Positions 43,772-51,429 of a stretch of DNA of 64,000 bases are shown here, piece after piece (within the stretch, counting starts at the first letter, position 1; each line of letters starts with the position of its first letter). This DNA comes from Elusimicrobiota bacterium. GTDB taxonomy: Bacteria; Elusimicrobiota; Elusimicrobia; UBA1565; UBA9628. The notes beneath the pieces are model-generated. The model did no database searches. It was not told the DNA's origin and saw nothing but the letters and a program-made list of their open reading frames with translations. Made by a program: the position numbers and the translations under genes. Where the stretch lies: contig JACQAZ010000033.1 of assembly GCA_016194705.1 (NCBI GenBank), forward strand, positions 1 to 64,000, given 5' to 3'.

Positions 43772-45217
43772 ATGAAACGGTTACTGATGCTTGTGGCGGC
43801 AGGCCTGATTTTGGGACTGACGCCGGGCGCCTTCGGCCAGGCCGTCGACCCCGGCGTGCGCGTCTACACCGGCGACAAGCTCTCGCTCAACGTCGCCGGC
43901 CGCGGTCAGATGCTCGGCGTGTACGAGTACGTCCCGGACCCGTACCGCGATCACAACCGCGTCTACCTGTTTCTCAAGCAGGCGAGGCTCGGGGTGAAAG
44001 GCCGCTACGAGGACGTCAGCTTCGATACCCAGTTCGCGTTCGGCGGCGAGGACTCCAACGGCTCGAACACCGACCTCTCCTTGCTCGACTTCGTGGCCGA
44101 CGTCCCCATCTATGCCCTGGGCAAGGACACGATCCTCAAGATCGGCCAGTTCCGCGTGCCCTACAGCCGCGAGGGCCTGACCGACCGCGGCTACATGGAC
44201 TTCGCCGACCGCTCGGTCGCCAACCTCGGCTCCTATCAGAGCCGCGACTACGGCCTGGCGCTCATGGCGACCCAGGGAGTCTGGACTGGCACCTTCGGCA
44301 CCTTCTCGTCGGGCGGCCGCGACGTGCCGCAGCGCTACATCCCGGAGCGCTTCGGCGTCCCCTACATGGTCGCGCGCTTGGGCTACAACGACGGCGTCGA
44401 CCAGGACATCTACCATGTCGTGCAGGCCGACCTCAACCTCAAGAGGACGACCAAGGCCTTCATGGTCAACGGCATCTACATGAAGGACACCTTGATCGGC
44501 CACTCCTCGACGCTTCAGGCGAAGACGATCGACAAGAACCTGCTCATCGACTCCGGCTTCAACCCCTACATCAACCAGGGCGGGCCCACCGCCGCCAATC
44601 CCGCGACCCAGCCGCTCGGGACGATCGCGGGCTCCGGCACGATGCAGCGCGGCGACATGTGGTTCGTCGGGGGCGACGCGGTCGTGCGCCATCCGCTCGG
44701 CGAGCGCAAGGCCGTGGAGGCCGAGGCCGAGGGCAACTGGGGCGGCTATCAGAACCGCTTCGGCGTCATCCACGTCGCCAACGCGAGAGCGCAGGTCGAC
44801 TATAGGTTCTCGGCCTTCGAGGTCGGCCTGCGCTACGCGGAGCTCTGGATGGACAAGAAATCGGGCTTTCTCTCCAGCTCGGCGACGGGCGCGGCGGCGA
44901 CGGCGGGAGCGAAGGTCCTCCAGCAGATCAAAAACGACCTGGGCATTCCGGTCACCGAGCTCGACCCGGCGCTGACCTGGCACATCAAGGGGCACAACCT
45001 GAAAGTCGTCGCGGACTTGCCCATCTACCTGAACTGCCCGATCTGGTACGACGCCATGGGCAACGTGACCCCCTTGGGCAGCCAGCCCCTGGGCGCCTAC
45101 GCCTTCCCGGACCCGACGTCCACGACTCAGAACTCGGTCCTCGCGACGCCGGGAGGCAACAACACCAAGCGCCAGACGGTGGTCGAGGCGCGTCTGATGT
45201 TCCAGTTCATGTTCTGA
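43772..45217 (+). CDS. Outer-membrane porin
   Basis: 481 residues with a signal peptide ending AFGQA and AAGGAGG before the ATG. Body opens with RVYTGDKLSLNVAGRGQMLG and RLGVKGRYEDVSFDTQFAFG, then KIGQFRVPYSREGLTD, the pattern of phosphate-selective (OprP/O-like) and related 16-stranded porins; ends LMFQFMF. Nine bases after the YceI gene. Confidence 0.75.
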   Translation: MKRLLMLVAAGLILGLTPGAFGQAVDPGVRVYTGDKLSLNVAGRGQMLGVYEYVPDPYRDHNRVYLFLKQARLGVKGRYEDVSFDTQFAFGGEDSNGSNTDLSLLDFVADVPIYALGKDTILKIGQFRVPYSREGLTDRGYMDFADRSVANLGSYQSRDYGLALMATQGVWTGTFGTFSSGGRDVPQRYIPERFGVPYMVARLGYNDGVDQDIYHVVQADLNLKRTTKAFMVNGIYMKDTLIGHSSTLQAKTIDKNLLIDSGFNPYINQGGPTAANPATQPLGTIAGSGTMQRGDMWFVGGDAVVRHPLGERKAVEAEAEGNWGGYQNRFGVIHVANARAQVDYRFSAFEVGLRYAELWMDKKSGFLSSSATGAAATAGAKVLQQIKNDLGIPVTELDPALTWHIKGHNLKVVADLPIYLNCPIWYDAMGNVTPLGSQPLGAYAFPDPTSTTQNSVLATPGGNNTKRQTVVEARLMFQFMF

Positions 45218-45227
45218 GGAAGATGCG

Positions 45228-45803
45228 ATGAAACGATTCCCGCAGCCGGTCGCCGTCGCGCTCTTCACCGCGATGACGGCCGGCTGCGTGGCTTTTGCCG
45301 CGCTGGCCGAGCCCGCGGAGGTCTCCTTGCGCAGCGAGGGCGGCGTGTATCATCTCGATGGGCGGTTCGCGGTGAACGCGAGTTCCGCGCTGACCTGGGA
45401 AGTGTTGACCGATTACGACGGCATCGGGGGCTTTGTCTCCTCGATCCTCGGCAGCCGAGTGCTCAGGCGCGAGCCGGGCGGCGCCGTCATCGAGCAGGTA
45501 GGCTCCGGCCGATTTCTGTTCTTTTCGCGCCGGGTCAGGCTGACCCTTGCCGTGCGGGAGGAGCCGATGGCGCGCGTCGATTTCCGCGAGTTGAGCAGGC
45601 TGCAATTCAGGCAGTATCGGGGCTCCTGGCGGATCGACGCTTCCGGTTCCGGCTGCATCGTGCATTACGAACTGGCCGCGGAGCCGGACCCATCGCTTGG
45701 GCCGAGGTTCATCGCCAAGAGAGTCCTCAAGGGGAACGCGCAACGGCTCTTGGATGAAGTGCGCGCCGAGATCGAGCGCCGAATGGAGCACCGCGCCGGG
45801 TAG
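45228..45803 (+). CDS. Exported SRPBCC/START-like protein
   Basis: 191 residues with a signal peptide ending AFAALAEP. WEVLTDYDGIGGFVSSILGSRVLRR is the opening of polyketide-cyclase/START-like (SRPBCC) domains that hold hydrophobic ligands. Ten bases after the porin, so part of the YceI-porin unit. No active residues seen. Confidence 0.7.
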   Translation: MKRFPQPVAVALFTAMTAGCVAFAALAEPAEVSLRSEGGVYHLDGRFAVNASSALTWEVLTDYDGIGGFVSSILGSRVLRREPGGAVIEQVGSGRFLFFSRRVRLTLAVREEPMARVDFRELSRLQFRQYRGSWRIDASGSGCIVHYELAAEPDPSLGPRFIAKRVLKGNAQRLLDEVRAEIERRMEHRAG

Positions 45804-45812
45804 CTTCGTTGC
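45798..45812 (+). promoter_or_regulatory. Possible weak sigma-54 promoter for the first PAS kinase
   Basis: GGGTAGCTTCGTTGC: GG/GC spacing and the -12 block fit, -24 is poor. Same 16-base distance to the start codon as at 31539 and 46972. Confidence 0.45.
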
Positions 45813-45827
45813 GTCCGGCGAGGGCGC

Positions 45828-46961
45828 ATGACCGACAATTCGGAGGCGGATCAGCTCCTGGACCAGCTGTTCCGGGAGCTGGCCGACGGCATCTGCCTCT
45901 CCGACAGCGCGGGCCGCGTCATCTACATGAACGAGGCGGCTCTGCGGCTGCTCGAGGTCCCGCCCGAGCAGACCGAGAGCCAGTCCATCTGCAGCCTGAT
46001 CTGCGGACGGTTGTCCGCGCCCGGCCTGGGTTCGGAATGCCTCACGAAATGCCCGCTGCGCCAAGTCATGTCGCCGGCGGCGACCTTCTCGGGCCGCTAC
46101 GAGCTGGCGCCCGTCGTCTCGGGGGCGGGCTCGGCGGCTCTGCGCAAGCCGCGCTGGAAGGACCTGCGCGTGCACTGCGTCAGAGTCCAGACGACGCTCT
46201 TTGATTCCTGGGAGCCGGACAAGCGCCTGACCGTCATCGAGGACGCCACCTCGGAGATGGACCACCAGCGCCACAAGGAGGACTGGCGCAACATGATCGC
46301 CCACGACCTGCGCACGCCGCTGGCCAGCATCTTCGGCACCTTGCGCTTGATCGAGGAGGCCTACGCGGCCTCCGTCTTCAAGCCCGACGAGAGCCAGATC
46401 ATGGCCAACTCCATCCGGGCCTGCAAGCACATGGTGGAGCTCCTGGACCTCTACCTCGACGTGGCCAAGCTCGACGCGGGCTTGATGACCGTGCGCGCGG
46501 AGACGGTCGATCTCGGCGAGCTGGCGCGCAAGTGCGTCGAGCAGCAGGAGGTCACGGCGCGCGAGCGCGGGGTCGCGGTCAGCGTCAGCATGCCGCGGGG
46601 GCTCAAGGCCAAGGCCGATCAGGAGCTCCTCTTTCGAGTGCTCCAAAATCTTCTGAGCAACGCGCTCAAGTTCACGCCCCGCGGGGGCCGCGTCGACTTA
46701 CCCGCCCGCAGGGCCTCGCCCGACACGATCGAACTTTCGGTCACCGACAACGGCGCGGGCATTCCGCGCGACGACTTTCCGCGCATCTTCGACCGCTTCT
46801 TCCAGGCGGATTCCCGGCGCGAAGGAAAGACCAAGGGCACGGGGCTGGGGCTGACCTTCTGCCGCGAGGCGGTGCTGGCGATGAAGGGCGAGATCTTCGT
46901 CCAGTCGATCGCGGGACTGGGGACCCAGTTCGTCATCTCGCTGCTCGCGGCGCAGGCCTAG
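45828..46961 (+). CDS. Cytoplasmic PAS histidine kinase (pair member 1)
   Basis: 377 residues: PAS (ADGICLSDSAGRVIYMNEAAL), HisKA with H-box MIAHDLRTPLASIFGTL, HATPase with NLLSNALKFTP, DNGAGIP and GTGLGLTFCRE. Cysteine cluster CSLICG, then CLTKCPLR, in the PAS part could ligate a metal or iron-sulfur cluster. No membrane segment and no response regulator beside it. Highly similar to the gene that follows. Confidence 0.9.
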   Translation: MTDNSEADQLLDQLFRELADGICLSDSAGRVIYMNEAALRLLEVPPEQTESQSICSLICGRLSAPGLGSECLTKCPLRQVMSPAATFSGRYELAPVVSGAGSAALRKPRWKDLRVHCVRVQTTLFDSWEPDKRLTVIEDATSEMDHQRHKEDWRNMIAHDLRTPLASIFGTLRLIEEAYAASVFKPDESQIMANSIRACKHMVELLDLYLDVAKLDAGLMTVRAETVDLGELARKCVEQQEVTARERGVAVSVSMPRGLKAKADQELLFRVLQNLLSNALKFTPRGGRVDLPARRASPDTIELSVTDNGAGIPRDDFPRIFDRFFQADSRREGKTKGTGLGLTFCREAVLAMKGEIFVQSIAGLGTQFVISLLAAQA

Positions 46962-46971
46962 GGGAATCCCG

Positions 46972-46986
46972 TGGCCGTCCCGTTGC
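46972..46986 (+). promoter_or_regulatory. Sigma-54 promoter for the second PAS kinase
   Basis: TGGCCGTCCCGTTGC followed by GTCGCT, as at 48650. Start of transcription predicted four bases before the ATG at 47002. Confidence 0.75.
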
Positions 46987-47001
46987 GTCGCTGAGAAGCA
47001 A

Positions 47002-48132
47002 ATGGCCAGCGTGGAAACTTTGCTGGACCCGCTTTTCCAAGGCCTCGGCGACGGCATCTGCGTGACGGGCGCCGACGGCGCCATACTGTACATGAACGCC
47101 GCCGCCTGCGCCCTGCTGGGCGTGCCGGGCGGACGCTGGCCGGCGCTGTCCCTGTGCGAGCTGCTTTGCGGAAACCTGGAGGGGGCGGGGGGGAGGGATT
47201 TCGCGGCCGCCTGCCCGCTGAGGAAGTCCCCGTGCGCCGTGCCCGGCGTGACCTTCGCGGGCCGCTACGGCCACCATGTCTCCTACGACTGGACCGGCTT
47301 CCGGATCAGGAAGCAGGAGAAATGGGTCTACCTCAAGCTGCGCTGCATGCGCATGCCGACCGATCTTTTTGGGCCCGATGGAGAGAAACGCTTCATCGTG
47401 ATACAGGACGCCACGGCTGAAACCGAGCTGCAGCAGAACAAGGAGGACTGGCGCAACATGGTCGCGCACGACCTGCGCTCGCCGCTGACCAACATCTACG
47501 GCACCTTGCGCGTGCTCGAGGACCTCCCCGAGGGCCGGCCGCTGGGCGAGAGCGACAAGAAGCTCATCGAGATCGGCTCCCGGGGCTGCCGCCGCATGCT
47601 CGAGCTTGTCGAGCTTTACCTCGACATCGCCAAGCTCGACGCGGCGCTGATGCCGGTGTCTCTCCAGCCCGTCGGCCTGCACGACGCGGTGCGGGAATGC
47701 GTCGAGCAGCAGCAGCCCCTGGCCCGTGAGCGGCGCATCGAGATCGATATCGACGTCCCGAGACACCTCGAGGCCCTGGCGGACAAGGAGCTCCTCGCGC
47801 GCGTGCTCGACAATCTGCTCAACAACGCGCTCAAGTTCTCCCCGGAGGGGGGCACGATTGAGGTCGCGGCGCGCCTCGAGACGGGAGGGCGCGCGGCCCT
47901 GTCGGTCAAGGACCACGGCCCCGGCATCGCGGCCGACGACATCCCGCTCATGTTCGACCGCTTCCATCAGGCCAGGGCGCGCCGTGCCGGAAGGACTCAG
48001 GGAACGGGACTCGGCCTGACTTTTTGCAAGGAGGCCGTGCGCGTCATGCACGGCGAGATCGGGGTCAGTTCCGCGCCGGGCATAGGCAGCGAGTTCACGA
48101 TCCGTCTCGGGACGCCCGTGGCGGCGCCATGA
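47002..48132 (+). CDS. Cytoplasmic PAS histidine kinase (pair member 2)
   Basis: 376 residues. PAS (GICVTGADGAILYMNAAA), HisKA with H-box MVAHDLRSPLTNIYGTL and HATPase with LLNNALKFSPEGG, DHGPGIA, GTGLGLTFCKE. Cysteines CELLCG and AACPLRKSPC repeat the pattern in the neighbouring kinase. Overlaps the hemerythrin-like gene (ATGA), which could supply an oxygen or NO-binding partner. Confidence 0.9.
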   Translation: MASVETLLDPLFQGLGDGICVTGADGAILYMNAAACALLGVPGGRWPALSLCELLCGNLEGAGGRDFAAACPLRKSPCAVPGVTFAGRYGHHVSYDWTGFRIRKQEKWVYLKLRCMRMPTDLFGPDGEKRFIVIQDATAETELQQNKEDWRNMVAHDLRSPLTNIYGTLRVLEDLPEGRPLGESDKKLIEIGSRGCRRMLELVELYLDIAKLDAALMPVSLQPVGLHDAVRECVEQQQPLARERRIEIDIDVPRHLEALADKELLARVLDNLLNNALKFSPEGGTIEVAARLETGGRAALSVKDHGPGIAADDIPLMFDRFHQARARRAGRTQGTGLGLTFCKEAVRVMHGEIGVSSAPGIGSEFTIRLGTPVAAP

Positions 48133-48647
48133 GCGTCCTCGACACTTTGTCCGGCGAGCACGCCCTCTTCGTGGGCCTCGTGAAAGACCTCCAGAACGGG
48201 CTCAAGTACGACGAGGAGACCGCGCGTCGGCTGGTGCGCGACGTCCTGCTGATCCTGCTTCCGGCGCTGGAGAAGCACGAGCAGATCGAGGACCTGGTCT
48301 TCGGCGGGGCCTCGTGGCCCGGGCGAAGCACGCAACGGGTCGCCGCGGAACTCAACAAGGAGCATTGGCGCATCGCCTTGCTGCGCGGCGAGCTGACGGA
48401 GCTGATGAAGGAGTCGTCACAGTGCCCGTTCGGCAGGTATCAGGAAAAGGTCATGGAGCTGGCCGTCAAGCTGCACGAGCATTTCCTGATGGAGGAGACC
48501 AGGCTCTGGCCAAGGTACCGAGAGTTGGCCGGCCGTTCGGTCAACCGCTCGCTCGAGCGGCGGGCTCAAGAACAGCTCAAGCGCCTGCTGCGCGAGGTGG
48601 AGCGGCGCAAGGCGATGTTCTCCGACCTCGCGCGGGACAGGCCATGA
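48129..48647 (+). CDS. Hemerythrin-like (HHE) protein
   Basis: 172 residues. Histidines and glutamates with the spacing of the HHE di-iron family: SGEHALF near the start, LEKHEQIED, LNKEHWRI and KLHEHFLMEETRLWP. Such proteins bind O2 or NO or repair iron-sulfur clusters. Coupled to the second PAS kinase gene. Confidence 0.85.
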   Translation: MSVLDTLSGEHALFVGLVKDLQNGLKYDEETARRLVRDVLLILLPALEKHEQIEDLVFGGASWPGRSTQRVAAELNKEHWRIALLRGELTELMKESSQCPFGRYQEKVMELAVKLHEHFLMEETRLWPRYRELAGRSVNRSLERRAQEQLKRLLREVERRKAMFSDLARDRP

Positions 48648-48649
48648 AA

Positions 48650-48664
48650 GGGCCGTTGCGTTGC
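48650..48664 (+). promoter_or_regulatory. Sigma-54 promoter for the CBS protein gene
   Basis: GGGCCGTTGCGTTGC followed by GTCGCTGA. Leader of about 25 bases containing AAAGGAGG before the ATG at 48701. Confidence 0.7.
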
Positions 48665-48700
48665 GTCGCTGAATAGAGGAAGGCCAAAGGAGGGCTCGTC

Positions 48701-49177
48701 ATGAAGGTCAAGGACATCATGCGCAAGAATCCGATCACGGTGACCGCGGACATGACCGTCCGCGAATTGGCGCGGGTCTTCATCGACAACCGCATCAGCG
48801 GCGCGCCCGTCGTCGACGGCGACGAAGCTCTGCTCGGGGTGGTCTCGCAGACCGACCTCGTGCGGCGCGACCGCGAGATGATGCCTTCCGCCGACATCCC
48901 CAGTTTCTATCACAACGGCGAGAAGGAGACCTACGGCAAGGGCTTCCAGATCGAGGACCCGGACTTTACGCGCGTGCAGGACGTCATGACGCCCGCCGTG
49001 CTCTCCGCCGATGAGAACGCCCCGGTTGAGGAGGTCGCGAGGCTCATGCTGTCGAAGCACGTGCACAGGATCGTCGTGACGCGCGACGGCAAGCTCACGG
49101 GGATCGTGACCTCGATGGACATGCTCAGGGCGTTGTTGACCTTGGCCGCGAAAGCCAGGCCGGCCGCCAAGACGTAG
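48701..49177 (+). CDS. CBS-domain pair protein
   Basis: 158 residues forming one Bateman module: IMRKNPITVTADMTVRELARVFIDNRISGAPVVDGD then VMTPAVLSADENAPVEEVARLMLSKHVHRIVVTRDGKLTGIVTSMDML. Such free-standing pairs bind adenine nucleotides and control partner proteins. Strong Shine-Dalgarno, own sigma-54 promoter. Confidence 0.9.
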   Translation: MKVKDIMRKNPITVTADMTVRELARVFIDNRISGAPVVDGDEALLGVVSQTDLVRRDREMMPSADIPSFYHNGEKETYGKGFQIEDPDFTRVQDVMTPAVLSADENAPVEEVARLMLSKHVHRIVVTRDGKLTGIVTSMDMLRALLTLAAKARPAAKT

Positions 49178-49187
49178 AGGGCCGGGA

Positions 49188-49310
49188 TCAGCGCTTGCCG
49201 CCGTTGACCGCCTCGCCCTCCCAATCCAAGACGGCGATGCAAAGCATCACGAACGCGCCGAGGATCGCGACGACGAGCACGGCGGCGATGACGGGACCGT
49301 ATTGCTGCAT
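49188..49310 (-). CDS. Small single-helix membrane protein, 40 residues
   Basis: Starts MQQYGPVIAAVLVVAILGAF, one membrane helix followed by a short charged tail ending NGGKR. Its length and layout recall small oxidase-associated subunits, but I cannot name it. It lies right behind its own sigma-54 promoter on the minus strand, which supports that it is real. Confidence 0.55.
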   Translation of the reverse strand: MQQYGPVIAAVLVVAILGAFVMLCIAVLDWEGEAVNGGKR

Positions 49311-49347
49311 GGCTGCCTCCCGCGGTCTTCCCACGGTGTGAGCTGAC

Positions 49348-49362
49348 GCAACGCTGCAGCCA
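49348..49362 (-). promoter_or_regulatory. Sigma-54 promoter for the 40-residue membrane protein
   Basis: TGGCTGCAGCGTTGC on the minus strand, followed by GTCAGC. Predicted start about 26 bases before the ATG at 49310. Confidence 0.75.
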
Positions 49363-49413
49363 GGCCGAAGCTCCGCGTTGCCGGCATTCCCAGGAAAATG
49401 TGAGAATGTCTTC

Positions 49414-50523
49414 GTGGCGCCAGCGAAGAAACGGAAATCCCGGGGGCTCAAGACGAAAGCCGGCGATTCTCTGGAGAAGTTCCGCCCGGTCGTCGCATAT
49501 GCCCCGAGCCCGATGATCATGGCCGATCGGGCCGGGACCATCGTTCTGGCCAATGCGCGGGCCGAGGAGCTTTTCGGATACGCCCCCGGCGAGCTCGGAG
49601 GGCGCAAAATAGAGGCCCTCGTGCCGCCGCGTTTTCGGGACGCGCACCCGGCTCACAGGGGAAAATTCCATGAGGCTCCCAGTGAGAGGGCCATGGGCGC
49701 CGGCCGCGACCTCTACGGCGCGCGCAAGGACGGCAGCGAGGTGCCCGTCGAGATCGGCCTCAACCCGGTGAAGACAGCCGAAGGGGATTTCGTGCTGGCC
49801 TCCATCGTCGACATCACAGAGCGCAAGGCCCTTGAGAAGAGGCTCTCGCAGACCGAGACGCTCGCCGCCGTCGGCGGCATGGCCGCGGCCGTCGCGCACG
49901 AGATCCGCAATCCGCTGGGCTCGATCGTCATGGGGGCCAAGGCCCTGGCGCGCGGGGACCTGCGTCCAGACGACCTCAAGTCCGTGATGTCCGTGCTCGT
50001 CGGCGAGAGCGGGCGGCTCAACAGGACTCTCGAGGATTTCCTGCAGTTCGCCAGGCCGCGCGAGCCCAAGCTCCAGAGCGGCGACCTCAACGCGACGACG
50101 CGCGAGGTGCTGGCCGCGGTGAAGTCGGACCCGGTCATCGCGGGGAAGGTCGTCGTCGAGGAGAGGCTCGACAGGAAGCTGCCGCCCGCGCCCTTCGATC
50201 CCGACCTTATCCGCCAGGTCCTCTGGAACGTCATCCGCAACGGCTTCCAGGCGCTCAACGGGAAAGGGAGGTTGGAAATCAGGACAGAAGCTCTGCCGGG
50301 GAAGGTCTTGGTGCGCGTCAGCGACACGGGCCCCGGCATCGCGGCCGACCGGCTCGAGAAGGTCTTCCTTCCCTTTTATACGACCAAGACCAAGGGGACC
50401 GGCCTCGGGTTGTCGATCTCGCGCAACATCCTCGTCGCCCATGGCGGCGAGCTCAGCATCGAGAGCGAGCCCGGCCGGGGCACCCGGGTCGACATCAGCC
50501 TCCCGCTGTCGCGCCAACGCTAA
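49414..50523 (+). CDS. NtrB-like PAS histidine kinase (second copy)
   Basis: About 369 residues from GTG 49414 (an ATG at 49378 is also in frame). PAS domain (VVAYAPSPMIMADRAGTIVLANARAEELFGY), HisKA with VAHEIRNPLGSIVMGAKAL and HATPase with VIRNGFQAL, DTGPGIA and GTGLGLSISRN. The H-box differs by very few residues from the kinase at 33996, so both may feed the same NtrC-like regulator. Confidence 0.9.
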   Translation: MAPAKKRKSRGLKTKAGDSLEKFRPVVAYAPSPMIMADRAGTIVLANARAEELFGYAPGELGGRKIEALVPPRFRDAHPAHRGKFHEAPSERAMGAGRDLYGARKDGSEVPVEIGLNPVKTAEGDFVLASIVDITERKALEKRLSQTETLAAVGGMAAAVAHEIRNPLGSIVMGAKALARGDLRPDDLKSVMSVLVGESGRLNRTLEDFLQFARPREPKLQSGDLNATTREVLAAVKSDPVIAGKVVVEERLDRKLPPAPFDPDLIRQVLWNVIRNGFQALNGKGRLEIRTEALPGKVLVRVSDTGPGIAADRLEKVFLPFYTTKTKGTGLGLSISRNILVAHGGELSIESEPGRGTRVDISLPLSRQR

Positions 50524-50535
50524 ACGGCGAGTTCC

Positions 50536-51105
50536 TCAGGCCGGGAGCTTGCGTCCCAGCAACTTCTCGGCCGCTTGCCTGTCGCCGCTCTCGAGCGACC
50601 GGCGGATCAGCGACGCGCTGATCTTCTCCCCGCCGGACTTGACGAGCGCGATCGGCGAGACGAGGAAGCCCATCTCGCACCCGAGCCTTTGCAGCGTCCC
50701 GATGTTCCCCGCGCGGTCCTTGCCGAAGCAGAAGTCCTCCCCGACGCAGACCTCGACCGGTCTGAGCTGGAGGGCGAGCACGTTCTTCGCGAAGGCCTCG
50801 GGAGACAGGCAGGCCAGGTTCTTGTCGAAGGGCAGAAGCACGACGGCATCGACGCCGAGTTCTCGGAGTCTCTCGAGCCTTTGGGCCAGCGGCAGCACGG
50901 GCTTGTAGGAGTAGAGCCGCAGGTATTGCTCGGGGGACGGGTCGAAGGTCACGACCACGCAGGAGGTCTTGAGCGCCTTGGCTCTTGTGAGCGCCGCGCC
51001 GATCACTTTGAGGTGCCCGCGGTGCACGGCGTCGAACTTGTCGATCGCGACGACCGCGCCGGGACAGGATTTCCCGGCTTCGAAGGCATTCTGGAATATT
51101 CTCAT
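50536..51105 (-). CDS. FAD-synthetase-like nucleotidyltransferase (RibF N-terminal domain only)
   Basis: 189 residues. Nucleotidyltransferase motif IDKFDAVHRGHLKVI (cf. G-x-F-D-G-x-H-x-G-H), GEDFCFGKDRAGN and ISASLIRRSLESGD, all as in the FMN adenylyltransferase domain of bifunctional RibF. The riboflavin kinase domain is absent, so it would work as a one-domain FAD synthetase or have another nucleotidyl role. Own sigma-54 promoter. Confidence 0.8.
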   Translation of the reverse strand: MRIFQNAFEAGKSCPGAVVAIDKFDAVHRGHLKVIGAALTRAKALKTSCVVVTFDPSPEQYLRLYSYKPVLPLAQRLERLRELGVDAVVLLPFDKNLACLSPEAFAKNVLALQLRPVEVCVGEDFCFGKDRAGNIGTLQRLGCEMGFLVSPIALVKSGGEKISASLIRRSLESGDRQAAEKLLGRKLPA

Positions 51106-51128
51106 TTCAGGTCGGGAATCGAATTGAC

Positions 51129-51143
51129 GCAACGGAAATGCCA
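51129..51143 (-). promoter_or_regulatory. Sigma-54 promoter for the FAD-synthetase-like gene
   Basis: TGGCATTTCCGTTGC on the minus strand, followed by GTCAATT; one of the best matches, with TGGCA as in the classical -24. Leader about 12 bases. Confidence 0.8.
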
Positions 51144-51172
51144 ACCGGATCGATCCAGCTTGGGACTGCTTC

Positions 51173-51352
51173 CTAGGGCCCCCAGTGGAGGGTCGTGTGC
51201 GGCGCGGCGAAGTCCGCGCAAGTCCGGCGATCCAGTTTGGTCGAGGGCAGCGTCTTGCCCGTCTTGAGGCAAGTGTAGTGGGAGCCGCCGTATAGGTCGA
51301 CCGTCAAATCGCACCACCCGCACTCGATGCAGCAATTCCTCTTCTTAGCCAT
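51173..51352 (-). CDS. Small cysteine-rich (zinc-ribbon-like) protein
   Basis: 59 residues with CCIECGWC near the start and later cysteines at TCLKTG and TCADF, likely binding zinc or a cluster. GGAGG lies a few bases before the ATG, and a sigma-54 promoter is just upstream. Function unknown. Confidence 0.65.
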   Translation of the reverse strand: MAKKRNCCIECGWCDLTVDLYGGSHYTCLKTGKTLPSTKLDRRTCADFAAPHTTLHWGP

Positions 51353-51375
51353 GGGGTCCTCCTGCGCAAATGCTC

Positions 51376-51390
51376 GCAACGGCCTTGCCA
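51376..51390 (-). promoter_or_regulatory. Sigma-54 promoter for the small cysteine-rich protein
   Basis: TGGCAAGGCCGTTGC on the minus strand. Back to back with the next promoter, 12 bases between the two -24 elements. Confidence 0.75.
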
Positions 51391-51402
51391 CGAGAGACCG
51401 CG

Positions 51403-51417
51403 TGGCTAATTCGTTGC
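51403..51417 (+). promoter_or_regulatory. Sigma-54 promoter for radical SAM/hydroxylase unit
   Basis: TGGCTAATTCGTTGC followed by GTTG. The predicted start, about 51429, is one base before the GTG at 51430. Confidence 0.8.
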
Positions 51418-51429
51418 GTTGAAACCGCC

